Below are positions 1 through 6,617 of a stretch of 12,345 nucleotides of DNA, piece after piece (the first letter of the stretch is position 1; each line of letters starts with the position of its first letter). The notes under the pieces were generated by a model. It did no database searches. It was not told the DNA's origin and saw nothing but the letters and a program-made list of their open reading frames with translations. Source of the stretch: Ascidiaceihabitans sp. (GTDB taxonomy: Bacteria; Pseudomonadota; Alphaproteobacteria; Rhodobacterales; Rhodobacteraceae); contig JALZUL010000246.1 of the NCBI GenBank assembly GCA_023301665.1, positions 1 to 12,345 of the forward strand, in the 5' to 3' direction. Both the position numbers and the translations under genes were made by a program.

Positions 1-54
1 TTCTTCTACTTCAACGATCTTTTTATTTACACTAGGTTTCTTTTTCTTAGCCAC
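1..54 (-). CDS. N-terminal fragment of a Lys-rich protein downstream of hemD
   Basis: Only the first 18 codons lie in the window; the frame runs open off the left edge. It reads from a GTG at 54-52, preceded at 7 bases by a very good Shine-Dalgarno (GGGAGGGT, complement of 61-68), and this decides the start. The visible residues, MAKKKKPSVNKKIVEVEE, are strongly basic and then acidic, which fits a cytoplasmic N-terminal tail. It lies 70 bases downstream of hemD on the same strand, so the two are probably co-transcribed. From memory of Rhodobacteraceae gene order, the gene after hemD is often a COG4223 (mitofilin-like) membrane protein with a charged N-terminus, followed by a HemY-type protein. 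The fragment is too short to confirm that. Confidence 0.6.
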   Translation of the reverse strand, partial: MAKKKKPSVNKKIVEVEE

Positions 55-124
55 ACAATCACCCTCCCGAATCTGATCGGAATTTTTAATATTTTCCGCA
101 CTCTACGCGTGAGCGCCTTGCCCC

Positions 125-841
125 TCAACCCAAGGCCACCTGCCTTGTTACATTTTGAACTAAATCGATCATTGCTACCCTAGTGGGAGATGCCGCGACA
201 GATAACGACTTGTTCGATAATTCTTTCACTTCATCCGCAACATCTTGACTAAGCGCTATAAGATGAAGCGGAGCGCTCCCCTTATTTTGTTCCGCAAAAT
301 TACTCGCAGTTCGAGGGGAAAATAAAGGCACCAGCAAGGGGAAATTTGAATCCTGCACCTCACGAGCTTGCCTATTTAATTGGATTTTCTTCTGATCATA
401 AACAGCAATTTGCAGAGTCGACCGACCGGCATCCATTAAACGCTGGGCGATATTACCGCGCGTATGTTTGCCACAAAGATGGGTAAGTGGCGTAGAAATT
501 GTCATCCTCTGCATTTTATTGACCAATTGGTCCGCAGTGTCGCCTAATTGAACCGCCTCCCAACCCGCCTTATCTGCAGCTTTGGTTGTCATTGCCCCAA
601 CGCAATATGCAATCTTACCATCACCTTTTGGGCTATGGATCACGCCATTCACCGACGAGAAAATCACAGAGTCTAATTTTTTAAGGTTTGGATGAAGTGC
701 TACAATTTTAAGCAAGGGACTAAAAATTGGAGTGACGAAAGTTTGTGTCTCAGAGCCCAAAGCGTTCCAGAACGCCTCGGCTCCAGCTTTTGGGCGGGTT
801 AAAAGTAGATTGATCTGTGAGTGCTTTGCATTGTTTGCCAC
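125..841 (-). CDS. hemD: Uroporphyrinogen-III synthase
   Basis: Cytoplasmic enzyme that cyclises and inverts ring D of hydroxymethylbilane to give uroporphyrinogen III, the branch point for heme, siroheme, cobalamin and bacteriochlorophyll. The 238-residue length is normal. Visible family features are LLLTRP near residue 12, SPLLKI (41-46), VIFSSVNGV (about 59-67), AYCVGAMTTKAAD (about 78-90), a HLCGKHTRGNIA stretch in the second lobe, then VYDQ and VPLFSPRTASNF, which resemble alphaproteobacterial HemD. HemD is poorly conserved, so these motifs and the context carry the call. The start is GTG at 841-839, with GAGGTAA (complement of 853-859) 11 bases upstream, slightly long. It is divergent from tsaD across only 36 bases and probably forms an operon with the gene to its left. 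Confidence 0.85.
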   Translation of the reverse strand: MANNAKHSQINLLLTRPKAGAEAFWNALGSETQTFVTPIFSPLLKIVALHPNLKKLDSVIFSSVNGVIHSPKGDGKIAYCVGAMTTKAADKAGWEAVQLGDTADQLVNKMQRMTISTPLTHLCGKHTRGNIAQRLMDAGRSTLQIAVYDQKKIQLNRQAREVQDSNFPLLVPLFSPRTASNFAEQNKGSAPLHLIALSQDVADEVKELSNKSLSVAASPTRVAMIDLVQNVTRQVALG

Positions 842-877
842 GATTTAGAATGTTACCTCGTGTAGGAAGTCGACGCA

Positions 878-1987
878 ATGGAGCTGCGCGTGCCCAAAAA
901 GCTAAACATCCTAGGAATTGAAAGCAGTTGTGATGATACAGCAGCTGCAATCGTTCACGGTTGCCCAGGTGGCACCGGAGAGGTGCTCTCTTCTATCGTT
1001 GTCGGCCAGACCAATTTGCACGCAGCTTTTGGCGGCGTCGTCCCAGAAATTGCAGCCCGCGCACATGTCGAGAAACTTGATGTAACTGTACGGCAAGCTC
1101 TAGTTCAGGCAGACCTAACGCTACAAGATATCGACGGTATAGCTGTAACAGCGGGTCCCGGGTTGATCGGGGGTGTCGTTTCGGGTGTTATGCTGGCGAA
1201 AGGCATGGCGGCAGCCACCGGCAAGCCACTTTATGGCGTTAACCATTTGGCAGGTCATGCCCTGACTCCTCGGTTGACCGACGGCACTAAATTTCCATAT
1301 CTCATGCTCTTGGTCTCGGGTGGTCATTGCCAGTTTCTAATCGCATCCAACCCTCATGAGTTCCGGCGTTTGGGGGGCACAATTGACGACGCACCAGGCG
1401 AAGCATTTGACAAAGTCGCGCGCTTAATTGGCTTAGCACAACCCGGGGGGCCAGCAATCGAGAACGCCGCCAAAAACGGGGACTCTAAAAGATTCAAGTT
1501 ACCGCGCCCGCTCCTAGATCGTAACGATTGTGACATGTCATTCTCAGGCTTGAAGACAGCAGCTTTGCGTACACGCGATGCCATTATTAGCGAAAGGATC
1601 GGTTTAACGCCTCAGGACCAAGCAGATTTAGCAGCCGGCTTCCAAGCAGCTGTGGCCGATGTTTTGGCCGAAAAGAGCCGTCGTGCATTGCGCGAGTACC
1701 TAAAATTGTCGCCACAAAACCCCACACTTTGTGTCGCTGGAGGAGTAGCTGCAAACTATACTATTCGCTCAGAACTCAAACGCGTTTGCGATGAAATGGC
1801 TGTGGGCTTTGCCGCACCGCCATTGGCTTTGTGCACTGATAATGCTGCAATGATCGCTTATGCTGCTTTAGCACAAATGCCTGACCGACTGCCCGATGAC
1901 ATGGGGTTATCCGCGAAACCCCGAATGCCGCTGGACACCTCCAGCCCAACGATGTTGGGTCATGGGAAGAAAGGAGCCAAAGCATGA
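878..1987 (+). CDS. tsaD: tRNA N6-adenosine threonylcarbamoyltransferase TsaD
   Basis: Transfers threonylcarbamoyl from threonylcarbamoyl-AMP to A37 of ANN-decoding tRNAs (t6A), working with TsaB and TsaE in the cytoplasm. The protein has 369 residues; many family members are about 335-370. It shows the Kae1/TsaD hallmarks: LGIESSCDDTAAA (12-24), VPEIAARAHVE (55-65), the metal-binding NHLAGH with H123 and H127, LLVSGGHCQ (144-152), GEAFDKVARLIGL, SFSGLKTA (221-228), CVAGGVAANYTIR and CTDNAAMIA with the third metal ligand D321. The start ATG at 878 has AGGAAG at 864-869, 8 bases upstream. The last 25-30 residues are a Lys/Pro-rich tail beyond the conserved core. It overlaps gpsA by ATGA, so it is the first gene of a translationally coupled operon. 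Confidence 0.97.
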   Translation: MELRVPKKLNILGIESSCDDTAAAIVHGCPGGTGEVLSSIVVGQTNLHAAFGGVVPEIAARAHVEKLDVTVRQALVQADLTLQDIDGIAVTAGPGLIGGVVSGVMLAKGMAAATGKPLYGVNHLAGHALTPRLTDGTKFPYLMLLVSGGHCQFLIASNPHEFRRLGGTIDDAPGEAFDKVARLIGLAQPGGPAIENAAKNGDSKRFKLPRPLLDRNDCDMSFSGLKTAALRTRDAIISERIGLTPQDQADLAAGFQAAVADVLAEKSRRALREYLKLSPQNPTLCVAGGVAANYTIRSELKRVCDEMAVGFAAPPLALCTDNAAMIAYAALAQMPDRLPDDMGLSAKPRMPLDTSSPTMLGHGKKGAKA

Positions 1988-2946
1988 GCGTTTCCGTTTT
2001 AGGAGCCGGCGCATTTGGAACGAGCCTCGCGATCGCATTGGCGCAGAAATCGACTGTTGTTTTATGGGCAAGAGATTCAGATCACGTCATAGATATGCAG
2101 TCTAAGCGTGAAAACGTGCGCCGGTTAGCTGGAGCGCCGTTCCCTTCTACTTTGGCAGTAACATCTTCACTCCAAGAAACTGTACAGAATGATATCATCT
2201 TAATAGCTGTCCCACTTCAGCTCCTAGCAGGATTTTTACAAGAGAACGCTGCGTTCCTGATTGGCAAACAATTGGTGGCTTGCAGCAAAGGCGTGGATCG
2301 TACAACCGGCGAAGGCCCTATCGACCTTATTTCACGCCTCGTTCCAAGTGCGTCGGCCGCCATCGTGACTGGTCCAAGCTTTGCAGCCGATATTGCGCGC
2401 GGCCTTCCCACGGCCTTGAGTATCGCCTGTAAAGATGAAGCTATAGGGGCGGATTTACAGGCTAAATTGTCAACCCCAACCTTGCGGCTCTATCGCAGCA
2501 CCGACGTTGTCGGTGCGCAACTTGGTGGTGCTTTGAAGAACGTAATAGCAATCGCATGTGGAGCTGTTATTGGAGCGAAACTAGGCGACAGCGCCCGTGC
2601 TGCATTAATGACCCGCGGTTTCGCGGAAATGCATCGTTTCGCAATTCACTTCGGCGCGAAACCGCAGACCTTAGCTGGATTATCCGGGTTTGGAGACCTT
2701 GTGTTGACATGTACCTCAGAGTTGTCGCGCAACTATCGCTATGGCTTTGCATTAGGTGCCGAGCAACCTTTCGACCAGACCACAACTGTTGAAGGCGCGG
2801 CAACCTCCCTTGCGGTCCAAACCCTTTGTCAACAGCACAACCTCGATATGCCCATAACCCAAAGCATCGCTGCAATAGTGAAAAATCAATCGACCGTGCG
2901 CGATGAAATGGACTATCTTTTATCACGACCCCTGAAGGAGGAATAA
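1984..2946 (+). CDS. gpsA: Glycerol-3-phosphate dehydrogenase [NAD(P)+]
   Basis: Reduces dihydroxyacetone phosphate to sn-glycerol-3-phosphate, the backbone precursor of phospholipids, in the cytoplasm. At 320 residues it is of normal length. The N-terminal Rossmann motif GAGAFGTSLA is at 7-16, followed by IAVPLQ (74-79), SKGVD with conserved K102 (101-105), TGPSFA (129-134) with ARGLPTA (138-144), GALKNVIAIACG (182-193) with the catalytic lysine K185, GLSGFGDLVLTCT (232-244) and SRNYRYG (248-254), which carries the substrate- and cofactor-contacting arginine. All key residues are present. The start ATG overlaps the tsaD stop as ATGA, and AGGAG at 1972-1976 sits 7 bases upstream. The tsaD-gpsA pairing is, from memory, common in alphaproteobacteria. 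Confidence 0.97.
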   Translation: MSVSVLGAGAFGTSLAIALAQKSTVVLWARDSDHVIDMQSKRENVRRLAGAPFPSTLAVTSSLQETVQNDIILIAVPLQLLAGFLQENAAFLIGKQLVACSKGVDRTTGEGPIDLISRLVPSASAAIVTGPSFAADIARGLPTALSIACKDEAIGADLQAKLSTPTLRLYRSTDVVGAQLGGALKNVIAIACGAVIGAKLGDSARAALMTRGFAEMHRFAIHFGAKPQTLAGLSGFGDLVLTCTSELSRNYRYGFALGAEQPFDQTTTVEGAATSLAVQTLCQQHNLDMPITQSIAAIVKNQSTVRDEMDYLLSRPLKEE

Positions 2947-2947
2947 G

Positions 2948-3220
2948 ATGTTAATTGCCTTGATGGCCTATGACAAAGACGGCGCACTCGAGCTACGCAA
3001 AGCAAACCGAGATGCCCATGTCGCTTATCTAAAAACGGGGGATGCGGTTCAGCAAGCAGGTCCGTTTCTTGATGAAGCTGGTGATATGTGTGGTTCCCTT
3101 ATTATATTGGATGTTGCCGATATGAAAGCGGCACATGACTGGGTCGAAAATGACCCTTACGGACAAGCCGGCCTGTTCAAAAGCGTCACTCTGATGCCCT
3201 GGAACAGAGTGATTGGATAA
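2948..3220 (+). CDS. YciI-like protein
   Basis: Small 90-residue protein of the YciI superfamily, which has a dimeric ferredoxin-like alpha/beta fold related to muconolactone isomerase and ABM enzymes. The cellular reaction is unknown for nearly all members. Seen here: an N-terminal beta strand (MLIALMAYD), the conserved histidine H24 in RDAHVAYL, a QQAGPFLDEAGDMCGS turn, the strand LIILDVAD, and the C-terminal DPYGQAGLF (69-77) with the family's usual DPY-x-x-AG signature, ending in VTLMPWNRV. H24 and the DPY aspartate are the proposed active-site residues in the family. An AAGGAGG site (within 2935-2942) precedes the ATG. It begins one base after the gpsA stop and shares its last base with the next start (TAATG), so it belongs to the tsaD operon. 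Confidence 0.9.
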   Translation: MLIALMAYDKDGALELRKANRDAHVAYLKTGDAVQQAGPFLDEAGDMCGSLIILDVADMKAAHDWVENDPYGQAGLFKSVTLMPWNRVIG

Positions 3221-3651
3221 TGGCCTTTTGGCTTTTCAAATCTGAGCCCGCAACCTGGAGCTGGAATAACCAAGCCGAAAAGGGAGCCGTTGGTGAAGAA
3301 TGGGATGGTGTGCGCAACTACCAAGCGCGCAATTTCATGCGTGAAATGAAGATTGGAGATCTTGGGTTTTTCTATCATTCTCAATCTGAAAAGGCGATTG
3401 TCGGGATCGTTCGTGTTATTGCTGAGGCCCATGCAGACAGTACATCTAACGACGACCGCTGGGAATGTGTTGATATCGCTGCGGTCGTGCCCTTCCAAAC
3501 GGCCATTACCCTAGAGACTATTAAAACAGATGGACGATTGGACGACATGATCTTGGTCCGAAATTCAAGATTGTCCGTTCAACCGGTTCAAAGCAAAGAA
3601 TGGGAGATTATTTGCGAGCTTGGTGGAATTTCTGATTTGGAGAATTATTGA
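3220..3651 (+). CDS. EVE domain-containing protein
   Basis: A 143-residue single EVE domain (PUA-like fold, COG2947, relatives of eukaryotic THYN1). EVE and related YTH/ASCH folds bind modified bases in DNA or RNA; what this housekeeping bacterial subgroup binds is not established. Visible signatures are FWLFKSEP (3-10), a SW pair at 14-15, EEWDGVRNYQARNFMR (26-41), GDLGFFYHS (46-54), a central beta strand with VGIVRV, WECVDIAAV (81-89) and SRLSVQPV (116-123). Aromatic residues W4, W28, Y34, F51 and Y52 could line the base pocket. No good Shine-Dalgarno is seen; the ATG shares a base with the preceding stop, suggesting translational coupling. Its position behind a tRNA-modification gene (tsaD) is suggestive of an RNA role, but that is inference. 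Confidence 0.93.
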   Translation: MAFWLFKSEPATWSWNNQAEKGAVGEEWDGVRNYQARNFMREMKIGDLGFFYHSQSEKAIVGIVRVIAEAHADSTSNDDRWECVDIAAVVPFQTAITLETIKTDGRLDDMILVRNSRLSVQPVQSKEWEIICELGGISDLENY

Positions 3652-3660
3652 AATTGCGGC

Positions 3661-3691
3661 ATCCTAGATCCTAGGATCATGGTTTTAGGAT
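3661..3691. repeat. Palindrome and short repeats between EVE gene and DUF1761 gene
   Basis: A perfect 12-base palindrome, GATCCTAGGATC, lies at 3667-3678. ATCCTAG is repeated directly at 3661-3667 and 3668-3674, and TAGGAT recurs at 3672-3677 and 3686-3691, so several alternative hairpins can form. It sits in the 52-base gap before the DUF1761 start. No T-tract follows, so a classical terminator is unlikely. It could be an operator or an RNA processing site. Confidence 0.4.
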
Positions 3692-3703
3692 GAGGTAAGA
3701 TAA

Positions 3704-4099
3704 ATGGGTCTTTTGAGTGTTATTCTAGCTGCTATCGCGAATTTTGCATTTGGTGCAGTCTGGTACATGTCTTTGGCAAAGCTTTGGATAGCAGCATCCG
3801 GCGTAAAGCTTGATGAGGGCGGCAAGCCAGCCAATCGTTCTTCTCCTCTCCCCTATATCACTAGCTTTCTAGGGGCACTTTTAGTCGCAGGTATGATGCG
3901 TCACGTTTATTCTTTAAGTGGCATTGATACCTTCGGGGAGGGCACAATCGCAGGCATTGGAATTGGGCTATTCCTTATCACACCGTGGATTGCCACATTC
4001 TATGGGTTCACAGGAAAGCCACCCACTTTGCTGTTCATCGATGGAGGATATGCGACAATCGGTTGCGCCCTTATGGGTGCGGTATTGATGATATTTTAA
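3704..4099 (+). CDS. DUF1761 family membrane protein
   Basis: A 131-residue integral membrane protein of unknown function. It shows four likely transmembrane helices at about 2-22, 50-67, 79-100 and 110-130. The first helix has the family pattern AAIANFAFGAVWYMSLAKLWIA, in which a GxxWY motif is followed by a Pro/Ser-Leu and a K-x-W. The loop between helices 1 and 2 is hydrophilic (DEGGKPANRSS), and helix 3 ends in PWIATFYGF. These match the DUF1761 layout as I remember it. GAGGTAA (3692-3698) lies 5 bases before the ATG and fixes the start. It is separated from the EVE gene by a 52-base gap with a palindrome, so it may be the operon's last gene or have its own promoter. A strong hairpin follows immediately. 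Confidence 0.85.
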   Translation: MGLLSVILAAIANFAFGAVWYMSLAKLWIAASGVKLDEGGKPANRSSPLPYITSFLGALLVAGMMRHVYSLSGIDTFGEGTIAGIGIGLFLITPWIATFYGFTGKPPTLLFIDGGYATIGCALMGAVLMIF

Positions 4100-4136
4100 A
4101 AAGAAGGGCTCTGGACACAAGCCAGAACCCTTCTTT
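4100..4136 (+). terminator. Hairpin terminator after the DUF1761 gene
   Basis: Inverted repeat with 15-base arms (AAAGAAGGGCTCTGG at 4100-4114 and CCAGAACCCTTCTTT at 4122-4136) and a 7-base loop. There is one mismatch on the plus strand, which becomes a G-U wobble on the minus strand. It begins right after the TAA stop. The 5' A-rich and 3' T-rich ends of the stem give the usual intrinsic-terminator shape, though the T-run is broken (TTCTTT). It probably ends the tsaD-to-DUF1761 transcript. Confidence 0.8.
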
Positions 4137-4260
4137 CACCCCGTGCGCTCCCATAGCCACCACACACGTATATGATTTCGGTTCTGGCCATACTGGCCTG
4201 ATAAGAAATTGATATCCGTTTTCGCTAAACAATTCAATTTCCGACTGTTTCAAAAACCGA

Positions 4261-4295
4261 TAAAAAAATAAAGGCCCGCTTAACCAAGCGGACCT
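4261..4295 (-). terminator. Intrinsic terminator of the DUF2853 gene
   Basis: Read on the minus strand, the sequence has arms AGGTCCGCTT and AAGCGGGCCT (complement of 4295-4286 and 4281-4272) with a 4-base GGTT loop and one U-G wobble. It is followed by a T-rich tail (complement of 4271-4261, including seven T in a row). It lies about 20 bases after the DUF2853 stop. The whole gap 4137-4260 between this and the facing terminator holds no gene I can support. Confidence 0.88.
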
Positions 4296-4314
4296 CTAAA
4301 TAAAATCTTTAGTA

Positions 4315-4656
4315 TTAACCGTAAACAGATTCTTTACCAAAATGCTTAGTCAGCATGTAATAAACAACTGCACGGTATTTGTTACGTTCAGAACGACCGT
4401 ATACTTCGATAACAGAATTGATGGCTTCCATTAGCTGTGGCCCATCTGCGAGACCCAACTTCTTTATAAGGAAGTTATTTTTAACAGTTTCCAACTCGGA
4501 AGCTTGCGAGCCTGCCACAGTGGAGGCATCTGCATTGTAAATCGCTGGTCCGCAGCCGATTGTGACTTTCGTCAACAAATCCATATCCGGCGTCATACCA
4601 CATTTGTTTTTGAGGTCATCCGCATATTGCGCGATCAAATCGTCCCGTTTGCCCAT
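4315..4656 (-). CDS. DUF2853 family protein
   Basis: A 113-residue soluble, helical protein of unknown function, matching the DUF2853 family along its whole length as I remember it. The pattern includes KRDDLIAQYADDLKNKCG (3-20), TPDMDLL (22-28), GCGPAIYNADASTVAG (34-49), VKNNFLIKKLGLAD (58-71) and the C-terminal RNKYRAVVYYMLTKHFGKES (91-110). There is no signal peptide or membrane segment. The start ATG at 4656-4654 has a clear GGGAG site (complement of 4664-4668) 7 bases upstream. It has its own terminator and a 118-base upstream gap, so it is probably a single-gene transcript. I recall this family as widespread in marine Rhodobacteraceae and Bacteroidetes; no biochemical role is known to me. 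Confidence 0.9.
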   Translation of the reverse strand: MGKRDDLIAQYADDLKNKCGMTPDMDLLTKVTIGCGPAIYNADASTVAGSQASELETVKNNFLIKKLGLADGPQLMEAINSVIEVYGRSERNKYRAVVYYMLTKHFGKESVYG

Positions 4657-4725
4657 AGAAATTCTCCCAACTTGGACCGACCATGCTCTCAGGCCTTGCG
4701 CGTTAGGATAGAACCCCGAGATCTT

Positions 4726-4746
4726 AAAAAAAAGGGGAATTTTCCC
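4726..4746 (-). terminator. Weak possible terminator of the extensin-like gene
   Basis: On the minus strand a short GC stem (GGGA and TCCC around AAAT, complement of 4746-4735) is followed by a further C and a run of eight T (complement of 4733-4726). It lies about 30 bases after the TAG stop of the extensin-like gene. The T-run is good but the stem is only 4-5 base pairs, so the call is tentative. Confidence 0.35.
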
Positions 4747-4774
4747 AATGTTTTGGCATAATTAAGCATAACGC

Positions 4775-5500
4775 CTATCGACAGAGCCCCCAACCAGTAT
4801 GCTGCAAGTGAAAATGATCGGCATGAAGGCTGTTATATTCCGGGCTTAACGTCACACGAAACCAATCACATGCACCATCTCGTACTTCTTTGAGGAATTT
4901 CGATTTAGCAGATCCGTCCCCCCAATGTTCAAGCAGAGTCGTTCTTGTGTCGTCCGCAAAACTAAACCCCTGAATATCGATAGCTTCAGCGGTTGCATGC
5001 GTGCTCATCCGTTTCGTACCGCTATTATTTACCGCACGAATTTCTCGACAATTATAGCTAGAAAAATGATGCGTCTCAATTACCGATGTATTCAAATTTC
5101 GTTGTGCAGCAGGCTGTATCACATGTTCAGTCCACATCGCTACTCTCAATGCAGTTTGGCATCTCGTATTGACAGGTTTAACGTACATGTTGCCAATGCC
5201 GCTTAATAGAATATGATCTTTTATCCCACACAATTCTCCATCTGTCTTAGTGGGTAATTCAACGTAGCTTCCGGCACTCTTCAGAGCAATAGTACATGCG
5301 GCTCCATTCCGTAGAGCTCGTGAAAACTTAAACCCCGTTATAGATGTAATAGGATCCTGAACTCTCAACGAGGTCCTAGGATTCCAAGCATTCGGCAAAG
5401 GTGTTTCTTCCCAAAACACAAGAAAAACTATGACGACACCCCCAGTGAGAGCAAGGGAAAGGATCGTTGAAAAAACCGAGATGATAACTTTGCCAATCAT
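4775..5500 (-). CDS. Extensin-like C-terminal domain protein, putative zinc peptidase
   Basis: A 241-residue protein with an N-terminal membrane anchor (about 4-29) and a periplasmic extensin-like_C domain. Conserved features are CGI (91-93), SSYNCR (147-152), STHATAEAID (166-175) and LHADHFHLQ (225-233). The H168 to D175 spacing, with S166 and A173, matches the SxHxxGxAxD signature of M15-type D,D-/L,D-carboxypeptidases, and the HxDHFH stretch would supply the further metal-binding histidine. I infer a zinc-dependent peptidoglycan peptidase fold. Six cysteines (69, 91, 114, 151, 211, 240) could form three disulfides. The signature glycine is Ala (A171) here. No strong Shine-Dalgarno precedes the ATG, so the start is moderately sure. 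It lies 85 bases downstream of fliP on the same strand. Confidence 0.85.
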   Translation of the reverse strand: MIGKVIISVFSTILSLALTGGVVIVFLVFWEETPLPNAWNPRTSLRVQDPITSITGFKFSRALRNGAACTIALKSAGSYVELPTKTDGELCGIKDHILLSGIGNMYVKPVNTRCQTALRVAMWTEHVIQPAAQRNLNTSVIETHHFSSYNCREIRAVNNSGTKRMSTHATAEAIDIQGFSFADDTRTTLLEHWGDGSAKSKFLKEVRDGACDWFRVTLSPEYNSLHADHFHLQHTGWGLCR

Positions 5501-5530
5501 CCCGGCAATATAATGAGGTTTTCATCAATA

Positions 5531-5548
5531 GTAAGATCGAGATCTTAC
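5531..5548. repeat. 18-base inverted repeat upstream of the extensin-like gene
   Basis: GTAAGATC and GATCTTAC are perfect 8-base arms around a 2-base centre. The element sits 31-48 bases before the extensin-like start and about 40 bases after the fliP stop. It has no following T-run on either strand, so it looks more like a dimer-binding operator than a terminator. Confidence 0.45.
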
Positions 5549-5585
5549 AAAGCACTTCATAAATCTTTGAACCACTTAATAGCTG

Positions 5586-6320
5586 CTAAAAATAGCTCCG
5601 GACTAGGCTCCCGGCGATAAGACTCCAACCATCGGCCACAACAAAAAACGCCAATTTAAAGGGTAAGGAAACAATCGCCGGAGGTACCATCATCATACCC
5701 ATAGACATCAAAACAGCAGCCACAACCAAGTCAATTATCAAGAACGGCAGGAAAACAAGAAATCCGACTTGAAACGCCCGCGATATCTCAGAAAGAAGAA
5801 AACTAGGAATCAAAACAGATAGTGAAGAGTTGGGAGTAAGCTCGATGTCTTGAGTATCTGATCTAAGCGCAGCCATTTCGAAGAAAGTATCAGGGTCTAG
5901 GCGCGAGGCCATAAAGGCGCGAAATGGTTCCAGTGTTTTGATAAATGCGGCCTCTACATCCAGCTCTTGTTTAGTTAATGGTTCTAACCCCTCCACCCAC
6001 GCAGCGGTGAAAACAGGCTCCATCACGAAATAGGTTAAGAAGAGAGCTAGACTAACAATCATCATGTTCGGTGGAGCAGATTGCAGACCGATCGCTTGTC
6101 GTAAAATCGACAAAACCGTAACAATAAATGGAAAACAGGTAACCATGATTGCAAGACCGGGTGCCAAGCTCAGAACTGTGATAAGCGCAAAAAGTTGTAT
6201 TGTTCGCGCACTTAACGATCCGTTGTCACCAAGTGAGAACGCCAATTCCTGACTAAAAGCCAAGCTTGGCACGCCCACAAAGATAGCTGTTAATACGAGA
6301 GGTTTGATAACTACCTTCAC
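5586..6320 (-). CDS. fliP: Flagellar type III export gate protein FliP
   Basis: Core subunit of the FliPQR export gate at the centre of the MS ring. It has 244 residues, normal length, with a cleavable signal peptide (about 1-23, SLAFSQ). The first family signature is LAPGLAIMVTCFPFIV (52-67) running into SILRQAIG (71-78) and SAPPNMMI, then LALFLTYFVM (91-100). The second is FLIIDLVVAAVLMSMGMMM (193-211), followed by PPAIVSLPFKL and DGWSLIAGSLV. Four hydrophobic segments are visible, with a periplasmic helical section at about 105-165. The start is GTG at 6320-6318, sharing one base with the fliN TAG stop. No Shine-Dalgarno is obvious, so coupling to fliN is likely. It is the last flagellar gene of this operon; fliQ, fliR and flhB are not in the window. 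Confidence 0.97.
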   Translation of the reverse strand: MKVVIKPLVLTAIFVGVPSLAFSQELAFSLGDNGSLSARTIQLFALITVLSLAPGLAIMVTCFPFIVTVLSILRQAIGLQSAPPNMMIVSLALFLTYFVMEPVFTAAWVEGLEPLTKQELDVEAAFIKTLEPFRAFMASRLDPDTFFEMAALRSDTQDIELTPNSSLSVLIPSFLLSEISRAFQVGFLVFLPFLIIDLVVAAVLMSMGMMMVPPAIVSLPFKLAFFVVADGWSLIAGSLVRSYF

Positions 6321-6613
6321 TACGAAGATGACTTTGCATCTATTACTTCCGTTAGACGAACCAAAAGAGCCCCGTTTTCACTTTCTTGATCTTCTTCCAG
6401 CATTCCGCGTGCTATCAGCTTTTCGCCGACAAAAAGATCAACAGGATCTTCAATACCTTTGTCCAATCTTAGAACCGCATTTGAGCCTAACATAACTAGA
6501 TCTCTGACTATTGGACGGGCTTTTCCGACCGAGACCGTGATCTCAATTGGAACCGCAGTGAAAGGATTTTTCTCGTCTCTCGCAAATGACTTTGTTGAAT
6601 CCACTTCTTTCAT
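6320..6613 (-). CDS. fliN: Flagellar motor switch protein FliN
   Basis: C-ring component that binds FliM and, through FliH, docks the export ATPase. The 97 residues are essentially one SpoA domain: VPIEITVSVGKA (21-32), RDLVMLGSNAVLRLDK (37-52), DPVDLFVGEKLIARG (56-70) and LLVRLTEVI (83-91). This is shorter than the enterobacterial protein (137 residues), lacking most of the N-terminal extension, which I recall as usual for Rhodobacteraceae. Between the last two strands, EEDQESENGAL is slightly longer and more acidic than typical. The ATG at 6613-6611 follows the fliH stop by 4 bases. Position directly after fliH fits the known FliH-FliN contact. Confidence 0.93.
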   Translation of the reverse strand: MKEVDSTKSFARDEKNPFTAVPIEITVSVGKARPIVRDLVMLGSNAVLRLDKGIEDPVDLFVGEKLIARGMLEEDQESENGALLVRLTEVIDAKSSS

Positions 6614-6617
6614 CAGC

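Noticed and set aside
1239..1246. TTAACCAT, a CtrA half-site sequence
   Set aside because: It lies deep in tsaD over the conserved metal-binding VNHLAGH codons, far from any start, so chance from coding constraint is the better explanation.
2567..2926. A 119-codon minus-strand frame inside gpsA
   Set aside because: Fully antisense to a well-supported gene, and its translation is Arg/Ser/Leu-rich without motifs.
4186..4198. GGCCA-TAC-TGGCC hairpin between the two facing terminators
   Set aside because: Arms of five bases and a three-base loop with no tail or conserved setting; not enough to call a feature.
4071..4253. A 60-codon minus-strand open frame over the gap between DUF1761 and DUF2853
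   Set aside because: It runs through the strong hairpin at 4100-4136, has no family resemblance and covers the end of the DUF1761 gene; it is a chance frame.
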